The translations under genes and the position numbers were made by a program. A stretch of DNA of 15,002 nucleotides, from NCBI GenBank assembly GCA_017744755.1, contig JAGIAU010000022.1, positions 1 through 15,002 on the forward strand. Direction: 5' to 3'. Positions 1 to 6,973 of the stretch are shown piece by piece (positions within the stretch are counted from its first letter, which is position 1; each line of letters opens with the position of its first letter). The notes beneath the pieces were generated by a model that worked only from the letters and a program-made list of their open reading frames with translations, ran no database searches and had not been told where the DNA came from. The DNA comes from Microbacteriaceae bacterium. Lineage in GTDB: Bacteria; Actinomycetota; Actinomycetes; Actinomycetales; Microbacteriaceae.

Positions 1-864
1 ACCGACAGCAGCGTGCGGGTGCGGGGGCTCACGAAGCGCTACCGCGAGACGGTCGCCGTCGACCACGTGTCCTTCGAGGTGCCGTCCGGCAGCGTCTTCG
101 CATTCCTCGGGACGAACGGCGCCGGCAAGTCGACCACGATCTCCTGCCTCACGACGGTCGCGCCGTACGACGCGGGGGAGCTCGCCGTCGCGGGCCACGA
201 CGTGCTCCGGGACGGGGATGCCGTCCGCCGCGCGATCGGCGTCGTGTTCCAGGACTCGATCCTGGACGCCGCGCTGACGGTGCGGGAGAACCTCGCCACC
301 CGCGCCCGCCCCTACTTCCGCGACGGCTCGGCGATCCGGGCCCGGATCGGATCGCTCGCCGCGCTCGTCGAGCTCGACGAGTTCCTCGACCGCCGCTACG
401 GGCGGCTCTCGGGCGGGCAGCGACGCCGGGTCGACATCGCCCGCGCGCTGCTGCCCGACCCGGCGATCCTGTTCCTCGACGAGCCGACGACCGGCCTCGA
501 CCCGGCGAGCCGCGCCGTCGTCTGGCGCACGATCCACGAGCTGCGGGCGCGCACGGGCCTGACCGTCTTCCTCACGACGCACTACATGGAGGAGACGGAG
601 GAGGCGGACCGCGTGTGCATCATCGACCACGGGCGCATCGTCGCGGACGGCACGCCCGCGGAGCTTCGGGCGCGGCACAGCTCGAGCGTGCTGACCCTGA
701 CGACCGCCGCCGGCGTCGAGGAGCGGGCGGTCGCCGACGCGGCCGAGGCGCGGCGGACCCTCGCGGAGCTGGGCGACGCCGTCCTCGACTTCGAGTTCCG
801 CCACGGGCGGATGGACGATGTCTTCCTCGCCCTGACCGGGCGCAGCGGGACGGAGGAGGCGTGA
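1..864 (+). CDS. ABC exporter ATP-binding protein, DrrA-type (5' end may be outside window)
   Basis: Nucleotide-binding subunit of an ABC-2 exporter, expected on the cytoplasmic face, powering the permease encoded next. Numbering from the GTG at base 13, Walker A is at residues 33-40 (GTNGAGKS, with Thr where Pro is usual), the Q-loop Gln at 80, the LSGGQ signature at 132-136, Walker B with catalytic Glu at 152-157 and the switch His at 190. The C-terminal 60 or so residues, ending in a DDVFLALTG motif, are typical of the daunorubicin-resistance (DrrA) and related drug or lipid exporter ATPases. The reading frame is open to base 1 and no ribosome binding site is visible before base 13, so the true start may lie upstream. 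The stop overlaps the start of the permease. The substrate is unknown. There is no visible link to the catabolic locus beyond the tRNA. Confidence 0.9.
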   Translation, partial: TDSSVRVRGLTKRYRETVAVDHVSFEVPSGSVFAFLGTNGAGKSTTISCLTTVAPYDAGELAVAGHDVLRDGDAVRRAIGVVFQDSILDAALTVRENLATRARPYFRDGSAIRARIGSLAALVELDEFLDRRYGRLSGGQRRRVDIARALLPDPAILFLDEPTTGLDPASRAVVWRTIHELRARTGLTVFLTTHYMEETEEADRVCIIDHGRIVADGTPAELRARHSSSVLTLTTAAGVEERAVADAAEARRTLAELGDAVLDFEFRHGRMDDVFLALTGRSGTEEA

Positions 865-1739
865 GCGTCGTGCTCGCGATCACGGGCCGGAACCTCCGGC
901 TCTACTTCCGCGACCCGCTCAACGTGTTCTTCTCGCTGCTCGGCGCACTCATCGTGTTCCTCCTCTACGCGCTCTTCCTCGGGAACATCCAGGTCGCCTC
1001 GATCGCGGACAGCGCCCCGGGCGCCGATCCGGCGAAGGCGGGCGGCTTCGTCGACGCGTGGATGTTCGGCGGCATCGTCGCGCTCTCCACCATGTCGACG
1101 CCGCTCGGCGCGCTCTCCGTCTTCGTCGACGACGCCGCGAGCGGCCGGTTCCGCGACTTCCTCGTCGCGCCGATCCGGCACGGCCAGCTCGTGCTCGGCT
1201 ACCTGCTGTCGGCGTTCGCCATCGGCGTCGTCATGACGCTCATCGTGCTCGCCGTCGCGCTGCTCTACCTGCGGCTCGTCAGCGGCGTCGTCCTCGCGCC
1301 GGGGCACGTCCTCGCCGCGATCGGCTGGATCGGGCTGTCGACGGCGGGCTTCGCGGCGCTCTGGGCGTTCCTCGTCTCGTTCCTGCGGACGACCGGCGCC
1401 TTCGCCGCCGTCTCGACGATCGTGGGCACCGTCGCGGGCTTCGTCGCGGGCGCCTACATCGCCGTCGGCCTCTTCCCCGAGACCGTGCGGAACGCGGTGA
1501 GCGCGCTGCCCTTCGCCCAGTCGGCGATGCTGCTGCGCCAGGAGTTCACGGCGGAGCCGCTGTCCGCGCTCGTCGGCGGGAACGCCCAGGCGATCGAGGG
1601 GCTCGACGCCTTCTACGGCATCACGCTGTCGGTCGGCGACTGGAGCGTGCCCGCGTGGTTCGCCGCGGGGCTGCTCGGCCTCATCGCCGTGGTCTTCGCC
1701 GCGCTCGCCGCCGCGCGCATCCGCTCCCGGATCCGGTGA
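861..1739 (+). CDS. ABC-2 type permease, DrrB-like
   Basis: Membrane subunit partnering the preceding ATPase. The protein is about 292 residues with roughly six hydrophobic segments: one near the N-terminus after a short RNLRLYFRDPLNVFF lead-in, then four more through the middle and one at the extreme C-terminus, ending in basic residues. This is the usual length and layout of the ABC2 membrane family. GTG at 861 overlaps the stop of the ATPase gene (GTGA), but the strong GGAGGAGG at 852-859 ends only one base before it. The in-frame GTG at 870 sits at a more normal spacing of 10 bases, so the real start may be 870. Translational coupling with the ATPase is likely either way. The substrate is not inferable. 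Confidence 0.88.
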   Translation: MSVVLAITGRNLRLYFRDPLNVFFSLLGALIVFLLYALFLGNIQVASIADSAPGADPAKAGGFVDAWMFGGIVALSTMSTPLGALSVFVDDAASGRFRDFLVAPIRHGQLVLGYLLSAFAIGVVMTLIVLAVALLYLRLVSGVVLAPGHVLAAIGWIGLSTAGFAALWAFLVSFLRTTGAFAAVSTIVGTVAGFVAGAYIAVGLFPETVRNAVSALPFAQSAMLLRQEFTAEPLSALVGGNAQAIEGLDAFYGITLSVGDWSVPAWFAAGLLGLIAVVFAALAAARIRSRIR

Positions 1740-1760
1740 GCGGGCGGGACGGCCCCGGCT

Positions 1761-1791
1761 CGTGCCGGGCCGCGGAGCGCGGCCCGGCACG
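1761..1791 (+). terminator. Hairpin terminator after the ABC exporter operon
   Basis: A perfect inverted repeat with 14-bp arms (1761-1774 and 1778-1791) and a 3-base loop (GAG) lies 21 bases after the permease stop. The arms are almost entirely G/C. No T-run follows, which is common for actinobacterial terminators. It also separates the exporter operon from the tRNA promoter. Confidence 0.7.
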
Positions 1792-1799
1792 TCGCGACG

Positions 1800-1808
1800 T
1801 GCTAGAGT
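1800..1808 (+). promoter_or_regulatory. Extended -10 promoter element for tRNA-Lys
   Basis: TGC followed by TAGAGT forms an extended -10 element 30 bases before the tRNA 5' end. No convincing -35 hexamer is seen, since that position falls inside the hairpin of the preceding terminator. Assignment rests on position and the TGnTAnnnT match only. Confidence 0.4.
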
Positions 1809-1838
1809 TGTTCCTCGGTCCGGCGCGCTCCGGGCCAG

Positions 1839-1910
1839 GCGCCTCTAGCTCAATGGCAGAGCAAGTGACTCTTAATCACTGGGTTCCCGGTTCGAGTCCG
1901 GGGGGGCGCA
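1839..1910 (+). tRNA. tRNA-Lys (anticodon CTT)
   Basis: A complete 72-base cloverleaf. Acceptor arm 1839-1845 pairs with 1903-1909 (one G-U pair), with discriminator A at 1910. D-stem is 1848-1851/1859-1862. Anticodon stem 1864-1868/1876-1880 carries loop CTCTTAA with anticodon CTT at 1871-1873, reading AAG lysine codons. The variable loop has 5 bases. T-stem 1886-1890/1898-1902 carries loop TTCGAGT. CCA is not encoded. The convergent dehydrogenase gene ends only two bases beyond the 3' end. Confidence 0.96.
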
Positions 1911-1912
1911 CT

Positions 1913-2797
1913 TCAAGAGTTCCGGCCGCGATAGAGACGCAGCACCTGTGAGTCATCGGCACGGCCGAGGCCCGCGGCGCTGGCGCGGCGGTACACGTCC
2001 TCGGCGGCCCGAGCCAGCAGCGGATCGTGTCCGGCCGCCTCCGCGGCGGCGACGACGAGGCCCATGTCCTTGACGAAGATGTCGACCGCGCTGCGCACGG
2101 GAGGGTCCTCCTCGAACATCCTGGCGCCCCGGTCGTCGAGCATGAACGAGCCGGCCGCGCCGTGACGGACGACCTCCCAGGCGGCCCGGGCGTCGAGCCC
2201 GAGCGACTCGGCGAACGAGAGGGCCTCCGCGGCGGCGACGATGTGGACGCCGCAGAGCAACTGGTTGACGAGCTTCATCCGCTGCCCGTCGCCGGGCTGC
2301 TCGCCGACGATGGCGACCGTCGAGGCGAGCGCGTCGAGGAGCGGTGCGACCAGGTCGAGGTCGGCGGCCGTGCCCGAGGCCATGACGAGCAGCTCGCCCG
2401 CGGCCGCGCGCGCGACGCCTCCGGACACCGGGGCGTCCACGATGCGGACGCCGGATCCGGCGAGCCGCTCCGCCCAGTCGCGCACCGCCTCGTCCCCGAG
2501 GGTGCCCATGAGCAGCACGACGGAGCCGGACCGGAGCGCCGCGGCGGCGCCGTGCTCGCCGAAGAGCGCCGACTCCGCCTGGGACGGGGTGGCGACCATG
2601 AGCACGAGCACATCCGCTGCCGCGCCGGCCGCGGCGGGCGACGCCACCACGCCGCCGCCCGCCGCCGCCAGGGCCGCCCGAGCGGGTTCGGCGACATCGT
2701 AGCCGTCGACCGCGTGTCCGCGCTCGAGCGCCACCCTGGCCATGGGGCCGCCCATCGCGCCCAGGCCGATCCAGCCCAGACGCGGCAGCCCGCTCAT
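1913..2797 (-). CDS. NAD(P)-dependent oxidoreductase, 3-hydroxyisobutyrate dehydrogenase family
   Basis: Beta-hydroxy-acid dehydrogenase, cytosolic, expected to oxidise a 3-hydroxy acid to its semialdehyde or keto acid (or the reverse) with NAD(P). The 294 residues match the family length. The N-terminal Rossmann fold opens with GLGAMG at residues 11-16. The substrate-binding DAPVSGG motif is at 121-127. The catalytic lysine is K175 in the GQRMKLVNQLL motif, and the C-terminal helical domain has the conserved KD pair at 243-244. It is the last gene of operon A. Its ATG overlaps the stop of the DUF35 gene by 4 bases (ATGA), so it is probably translationally coupled. Family members act on 3-hydroxyisobutyrate, tartronate semialdehyde, threonate and related acids. 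Which applies here cannot be told. Confidence 0.92.
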   Translation of the reverse strand: MSGLPRLGWIGLGAMGGPMARVALERGHAVDGYDVAEPARAALAAAGGGVVASPAAAGAAADVLVLMVATPSQAESALFGEHGAAAALRSGSVVLLMGTLGDEAVRDWAERLAGSGVRIVDAPVSGGVARAAAGELLVMASGTAADLDLVAPLLDALASTVAIVGEQPGDGQRMKLVNQLLCGVHIVAAAEALSFAESLGLDARAAWEVVRHGAAGSFMLDDRGARMFEEDPPVRSAVDIFVKDMGLVVAAAEAAGHDPLLARAAEDVYRRASAAGLGRADDSQVLRLYRGRNS

Positions 2798-3204
2798 GCC
2801 GCAGGCCGGAAGACCGGCAGCGTCACCTCGTCGTCGACGCGCTCGTAGTCCACGACGACCGGCGCATCGATCCGCAGCTCGCCCGGCTCGTAGTCGATGA
2901 GGTTCGACATCATGACCGGGCCCTCCTCGAGGCGGACCAGGACGATGGTGATCGGGACGTCGTCCTCGAAGGGGTTGCCCTTCGCGCGCTCGAGCACGGT
3001 GTGACTGTAGATGGTGCCCTTGCCGCTCACCGGGGTCCAGGTGAAGTCCCTCGACGAGCAGTAATGGCAGACGGGGCCGGGGTAATACCAGAAGCGGCCG
3101 CAGTCGTTGCAGCGCTGCAGCTCCATCCGGCCGGCACGCGCCGCCTCCCAGAACCGGACGTGGTCGGGCGTGATGGTCGGCAGCGGGCGGTGGATCGTTC
3201 CCAT
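2794..3204 (-). CDS. DUF35 zinc-ribbon / OB-fold protein, thiolase partner
   Basis: A 136-residue protein of the DUF35 family. An N-terminal helix precedes a zinc ribbon with cysteines C32, C35, C46 and C49 (CNDC and CHYC), followed by an OB-fold of about residues 58-130 beginning at a GKGTIYSHTV stretch. In characterised systems these proteins bind acyl-CoA and form a complex with a thiolase-fold enzyme: PhlB with PhlA/PhlC, archaeal HMG-CoA synthase complexes, and the Ltp2 steroid side-chain aldolase. The thiolase-fold gene lies immediately upstream, 19 bases away. The start is supported by AGGAGGAG at about 3212-3219. It is likely a required subunit that shapes the acyl-CoA site of that enzyme, though whether the substrate here is a CoA thioester is inference. 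Confidence 0.9.
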   Translation of the reverse strand: MGTIHRPLPTITPDHVRFWEAARAGRMELQRCNDCGRFWYYPGPVCHYCSSRDFTWTPVSGKGTIYSHTVLERAKGNPFEDDVPITIVLVRLEEGPVMMSNLIDYEPGELRIDAPVVVDYERVDDEVTLPVFRPAA

Positions 3205-3223
3205 GATGCTTCTCCTCCTGGGC

Positions 3224-4399
3224 TCAGGCGCGCGAGGCGCCGAGGATGCTGACCGTGAAGTTGGACGCGACCGCGCTCGCGGAGGTCACCAGCGCGACCT
3301 CCGCGCCGGCGACCTGACGGTCCTCCGCCTCGCCGCGCACTTGGTGCACCGCCTCGACGAAGCTCATCATGCCGCCGCAGGCGCCGGGGTGGGCGAAGCT
3401 CAGCAGGCCGCCGTGGGTGTTGATCGGCAGCTTCCCGCCGAGGTCGCCGTGGTCGCGCATGAACGCGCCGGCCCCGCCGCGCTCGGCGAAGCCGAGGTCC
3501 TCGAGCTGGACCGCGACGGTCACGGTGAAGGAGTCGTAGATCATCGCGACGTCGATGTCGTCGCGCGACAGGCCGGACTGCGCGAAGGCGCGGTCGCCCG
3601 CGACGTCGACGACGGTGTGCACGAGGTCGTGCCTGCCGTCTCCGGCCCCTTCGGCGAGCTGGCCCATGTGGTAGTACGACTGGGCCTGGCCGATGCCGAG
3701 GAACTCGACCTCCCGATTCGGATCCCCGCTGGCGCCCTTCGCCGAGACGACGTACGCCGCGGCTCCGTCGGAGACGAGGGAGCAGTCGAGCCGGTGCAGC
3801 GGCGAGGAGATGATCGGCGACGCGAGCACGTCCTCGACGGTGATGGGGTCGCGGTACGTCGCCCGCGGATTGCGGCCGGCGTGCCGGCGGGTCATGACCG
3901 CGATCTCGGCGAGGTCGGCCTCGGTCGCGCCGGTCTCGTGGAAGTACCGCTGCGCGAGCAGCGCATAGTACGAGGGGATGGTCGCGCCGTAGGGGTACTC
4001 CCAGTCGAGGTTGTGCGCGCCGACCGACGCCATCATGGCCGAGCCGGAGAGGTGTCCGGTCGCGAGCTTCTCGCCGCCGACCAGGAGCACGTTCTTGCAG
4101 AGCCCGGACTCGACCGCCTGCTTCGCCCGCTCGAGGGCCAGGCCGTACGAGGCGCCGCCGGCCATCTCGGTGTCGGCGAGCGTCTTGACGTAGATGCCGA
4201 GAGTCTCCGCGACGATGATGTGGTACCTCGGGGACATGTGGAACGCCGGGTGCAGGATGATCCCGTCGATGTCCTGCACCTTCAGGCCCGCGTCCGCGAT
4301 CGCCTTGAGCGCCGCGTCGACGATGATGCCGAGCGTCGTCAGCTCCGGCACCTTCCCGATCTTCGATTCGCCGACTCCGGCGATGACCGCTTCCGTCAC
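3224..4399 (-). CDS. Thiolase-fold protein without nucleophilic Cys (SCP2-thiolase / Ltp2-like)
   Basis: A 391-residue thiolase-superfamily protein, full length for the family. The N-terminal half reads VIAGVGESKIGK through the VSDGAAAYVVS stretch near 209-219. The C-terminal half carries NTHGG (327-331) and AHPGACGG (336-343). The residue aligned with the nucleophilic Cys of CxSG in true thiolases is G82 (in GGASYGL), and the late CxG motif is replaced by serines and alanines near 372-378. Classical acetyl-CoA acyltransferase chemistry is therefore unlikely. Cysteine-less relatives paired with DUF35 proteins, such as Ltp2, act as acyl-CoA retro-aldolases. The start is GTG with AGGAG about six bases upstream. 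The downstream DUF35 gene should encode its partner. The exact reaction is inferred, not shown. Confidence 0.9.
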   Translation of the reverse strand: MTEAVIAGVGESKIGKVPELTTLGIIVDAALKAIADAGLKVQDIDGIILHPAFHMSPRYHIIVAETLGIYVKTLADTEMAGGASYGLALERAKQAVESGLCKNVLLVGGEKLATGHLSGSAMMASVGAHNLDWEYPYGATIPSYYALLAQRYFHETGATEADLAEIAVMTRRHAGRNPRATYRDPITVEDVLASPIISSPLHRLDCSLVSDGAAAYVVSAKGASGDPNREVEFLGIGQAQSYYHMGQLAEGAGDGRHDLVHTVVDVAGDRAFAQSGLSRDDIDVAMIYDSFTVTVAVQLEDLGFAERGGAGAFMRDHGDLGGKLPINTHGGLLSFAHPGACGGMMSFVEAVHQVRGEAEDRQVAGAEVALVTSASAVASNFTVSILGASRA

Positions 4400-4424
4400 A
4401 GTGTCTCCTCTCGTGATGATTCCG

Positions 4425-5069
4425 TCAGGCCGCGACGAGGCCGTCGAGCGATCCGACGCGGACGCCGCGACGGATCGGGACGCACTCGTCGGGGAAGTCC
4501 GCGCGCAGCTCGACGCCGTCGGCGAGGACGGCGTCGAGGAAGGGGGCGAGCTGCTGGACGGCCGGCGAGTTGTCGTGCAGCACGACGACCGTCCAGTCCT
4601 GGCGCTCGATGTCGGCCCGGGCTCGGGCCGGCCAGCCGGTCGCGTCCTCCCAGTCCCTGGGGATGCTGTTCCACAGCACGAGCGTGTAGCCGCCGCGCTC
4701 CAGGTGGTCGACCGCGGCCGGGCTCAGCAGGTGGGGGCCGAGCAGCCCGCCGTTGCCCCACGGGCGGAAGAAGCGCTCCTCGGAGGCGAGCTCGCCGAGC
4801 TGCAGCTGCTGCTGCTCGATCTCGTGCTCCGGCGCCTCGGGATCGTCGGTCGCGCCGAGCAGCACGGAGTGGGTCATCGTGTGGTTGCCGATCCGGTGCC
4901 CTTCGGCCTTCGCGCGCTCGAGGAGCCCGCGCCGGCCAGGCAGCCGGAGATCCGTGCCGACGACGAAGAACGTCGTCGCGATGCCGCGCTCCGCGAGCAC
5001 GTCGAGCACCGTCTCCGTGACGCCGGGCATGGGCCCGTTGTCGAACGTGAGGGTGAGGCGACGCGTCAT
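4425..5069 (-). CDS. Polysaccharide deacetylase-family (NodB/CE4) hydrolase
   Basis: A 214-residue single NodB-homology domain with no signal peptide or membrane segment, so probably cytosolic. Motif 1 is TFDNGP at 8-13: the first Asp (D10, general base) is present but the second, normally a metal-binding Asp, is N11. Motif 2 GNHTMTHS has H63 and H67, motif 3 is RPWG at 102-105, motif 4 is the LWNSIPRDW stretch at 132-140 and motif 5 has H165 in VVLHD. The family hydrolyses N-acetyl or other C-N bonds, and intracellular members include allantoinase-like PuuE proteins. In this operon a small amide or imide seems more plausible than a cell-wall glycan. ATG overlaps the preceding FAH-family stop by 4 bases. 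The thiolase gene begins 25 bases downstream. Confidence 0.85.
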   Translation of the reverse strand: MTRRLTLTFDNGPMPGVTETVLDVLAERGIATTFFVVGTDLRLPGRRGLLERAKAEGHRIGNHTMTHSVLLGATDDPEAPEHEIEQQQLQLGELASEERFFRPWGNGGLLGPHLLSPAAVDHLERGGYTLVLWNSIPRDWEDATGWPARARADIERQDWTVVVLHDNSPAVQQLAPFLDAVLADGVELRADFPDECVPIRRGVRVGSLDGLVAA

Positions 5070-5917
5070 GCGCCGATCACGTCTCCCGCGACGACGCGGT
5101 TCCGCAGCTCGCCGATGCCCTCGATGCGGGTGACGATCTCGTCGCCCACGCCGAGGAACCGCGGCGGCACCATCCCGAGGCCGACGCCGGAGGGCGTTCC
5201 CGTGAAGATCGCGTCGCCGGGCAGCAGCGTGGTGACGCTGGAGAGCTGGGCGATGAGGGGTCCGACGGCGGCGATCATCGAGGAGGTCCTGGAGCGCTGC
5301 ATCGTCTCACCGTTGACGACGGTCTCGAGCGCGAGGTCGTCGGGGTCGGCGAGCTCGTCCGGCGTCACGAGGACGGGACCCATGGGCGCGAACTTGGGGA
5401 ACGACTTGCCGAGGCTGAACTGCGGCGTCGCGCCGGCGTGCTGCGTGACGCGCTCGCTGATGTCCTGGCCGATGGTGACGCCGGCGACATGCGTCCAGCC
5501 CTCTTCGGCGGGGATGCGGCGACCGCCGCGACCGAGCACGACGACGAGCTCGACCTCCCAGTCCACCTCGCCGCCGGGGTGCGGGATGTCCTCGTAGGGG
5601 CCCGCGATCGAGGACACGTACTTGGTGAAGACCACCGGGACGTCGTGCGCGAGCCCGACCTCGTCGACGTGGTCCCGGTAGTTGAGCCCCACGGCGAAGA
5701 TCTGCCGGGGGCTCGGAGCCGGGGATCCGAGCCGGGCGGGGTCGTAGGACTCGCCCGCCGGGAGCCGCGTGCGGCGCGCCCAGTCGAGGAATTCGTCCCA
5801 TCGCTCGTACACGAGCTGCGGGTCGGCGGAGAAGACTCCGACGCTCGCGCGCTCGACGTCGATGGCGGAGTCGCCGTCGACGATGACGAGTCGACCGGCG
5901 AGATTGGCTAGGCGCAT
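5066..5917 (-). CDS. Fumarylacetoacetate hydrolase (FAH) family protein
   Basis: A 283-residue metal-dependent C-C hydrolase or decarboxylase of the FAH superfamily, likely cytosolic. Numbering from the ATG at 5917: GLNYRDH is at 77-83, the metal ligands are E121 and E123 in DWEVE with D152 in GQDIS, GKSF is at 170-173 and GTPSGVG at 240-246. The family includes 2-keto-4-pentenoate hydratases, acylpyruvases and 2,4-diketo-3-deoxy-sugar-acid hydrolases that release pyruvate. The frame is open 16 codons further, to 5965, but AGGA at 5925-5928 is correctly spaced for 5917 and a good promoter overlaps the extension, so 5917 is preferred. It is the first gene of operon A, and its stop overlaps the deacetylase-family start. 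The substrate is unknown. Confidence 0.93.
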   Translation of the reverse strand: MRLANLAGRLVIVDGDSAIDVERASVGVFSADPQLVYERWDEFLDWARRTRLPAGESYDPARLGSPAPSPRQIFAVGLNYRDHVDEVGLAHDVPVVFTKYVSSIAGPYEDIPHPGGEVDWEVELVVVLGRGGRRIPAEEGWTHVAGVTIGQDISERVTQHAGATPQFSLGKSFPKFAPMGPVLVTPDELADPDDLALETVVNGETMQRSRTSSMIAAVGPLIAQLSSVTTLLPGDAIFTGTPSGVGLGMVPPRFLGVGDEIVTRIEGIGELRNRVVAGDVIGA

Positions 5918-5946
5918 CGTTGCTTCCTGCGAGGTAGATTGAAGTG

Positions 5947-5984
5947 TTGTCGACGATACTGACAATTATTCGAATCGTCAACAA
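5947..5984. promoter_or_regulatory. Inverted repeat, candidate operator between operon A and lactonase 1
   Basis: TTGTCGACGAT (5947-5957) and ATCGTCAACAA (5974-5984) are inverted copies matching at 10 of 11 positions around a 16-base AT-rich spacer holding the perfect 8-bp palindrome ATTCGAAT (5968-5975). A second palindrome, TTTCGAAA, is at 5986-5993, about 18 bases away centre to centre. The repeat covers the -35, -10 and start region of the leftward promoter, a position suited to repression of operon A and possibly of the divergent gene. Confidence 0.5.
5953..5981 (-). promoter_or_regulatory. Leftward promoter of operon A
   Basis: Read on the minus strand: -35 TTGACG (5976-5981), a 17-base spacer and -10 TATCGT (5953-5958), predicting transcription from about 5946 and a leader near 29 bases before the FAH-family ATG. 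The spacer contains TTCGAATA, also found at the matching place in the operon B promoter, suggesting a regulator that blocks or remodels RNA polymerase there. Confidence 0.65.
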
Positions 5985-6007
5985 GTTTCGAAAAAACAGC
6001 GTATTCG
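5978..6007 (+). promoter_or_regulatory. Possible rightward promoter of lactonase 1
   Basis: -35-like TCAACA (5978-5983), an 18-base spacer and -10-like TATTCG (6002-6007), about 50 bases before the GTG at 6058. Both hexamers are imperfect, so the call rests partly on the need for a promoter in this 140-base divergent region. Confidence 0.3.
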
Positions 6008-6057
6008 CGGCTTTTCATGGAAGAAGACCGCAGCGTGCGAACGATGGAGGCACCGCC

Positions 6058-6969
6058 GTGCTCGAGCTGCTGAACGCGACCCCCCGTCTGACCGAGCTCG
6101 TCGACCCCGCCCAGGACTTCGTCGAGATCGCGAGCGGCTTCGCGTTCACCGAAGGCCCCGCCTGGCAGCCGGCGATCCGCACCCTCGGCTTCAGCGACCT
6201 CCGCGGCGACGCGCGCTGGAGCTGGCAGGCCGGCCGCGGCGCCGTGCTCGAGGCGCATCCCGCGTTCAAGGTCAACGGCGCGACCGTCGACCTCGACGGC
6301 TCCGTCCTGCTGTGCGAGCACGTCTCCAGCTCGGTCGTCCGGGTCCGTGCGGACGGCGCGCGCGAGATCGTCGCCTTCCACTACCAGGGCGCCTACCTGA
6401 ACAGCCCGAACGACGTCGTCGTGCGGTCCGACGGCAGCGTGTGGTTCACCGACTCGAACTACGGCCGCTGGCGGCACGTCGTGGGCGTCGAGCGCCCGTT
6501 CGAGCTCGGCTTCCAGGGCCTGTACCGCGTGCCGTCCGGCGGGGGCGAGGCGCAGCTCATGGCGCCCCGCGACGAGTTCGAGCAGCCGAACGGACTGTGC
6601 TTCTCCCCCGACGAGTCCGTGCTCTACGTCGACGACGTCGACGATCTGAAGGCGTTCGACGTGCGCGCGGACGGCGCCCTCGGCCCGGCGCGCGTGATCC
6701 GCAGCGGCATGGGGAACGCGGGCTCCGACACGGGCAGCCCCGACGGCATGCGCTGCGACGAGCGCGGCAACGTGTGGGTGACGGCGCGCGACGGCGTGTG
6801 GGTGTTCGACCCGGCGGGCGAGCTGCTCGGCATCATCCGCACGCCGGAGGTGTGCGCGAACCTCACCTGGGGCGGCGACGACTGGCGCACGCTCTTCCTG
6901 TGCACCTCGACGACGGTCCGCACGCTCCGCACGCTCGTCGCGAGCGATCCCGGCGCCCGTCACGGCTGA
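6058..6969 (+). CDS. SMP-30/gluconolactonase/LRE-family lactonase 1
   Basis: A six-bladed beta-propeller hydrolase of the SMP-30 family, expected to open a sugar-acid or related lactone with a divalent metal. With the GTG start at 6058 the protein has 303 residues. The metal and active-site pattern is intact: E32 in FTEGPAW, N118 in SPNDVVV, N178 in QPNGLCF and D229 in SPDGM. The frame is open back to 5944, but GGAGG at 6046-6050, seven bases before 6058, fixes the start and excludes the promoter region from coding. It is transcribed alone, divergently from operon A. It meets the FMN dehydrogenase of operon B tail to tail with four bases between stops and no clear terminator. No signal peptide is seen. 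The exact lactone is unknown. Confidence 0.92.
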   Translation: MLELLNATPRLTELVDPAQDFVEIASGFAFTEGPAWQPAIRTLGFSDLRGDARWSWQAGRGAVLEAHPAFKVNGATVDLDGSVLLCEHVSSSVVRVRADGAREIVAFHYQGAYLNSPNDVVVRSDGSVWFTDSNYGRWRHVVGVERPFELGFQGLYRVPSGGGEAQLMAPRDEFEQPNGLCFSPDESVLYVDDVDDLKAFDVRADGALGPARVIRSGMGNAGSDTGSPDGMRCDERGNVWVTARDGVWVFDPAGELLGIIRTPEVCANLTWGGDDWRTLFLCTSTTVRTLRTLVASDPGARHG

Positions 6970-6973
6970 CCGC

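Noticed and set aside
3107..5020. A 637-codon rightward open frame antisense to operon A
   Set aside because: The composition is dominated by Arg, Ala, Asp and Val with no domain signature, and the opposite strand encodes clear conserved proteins.
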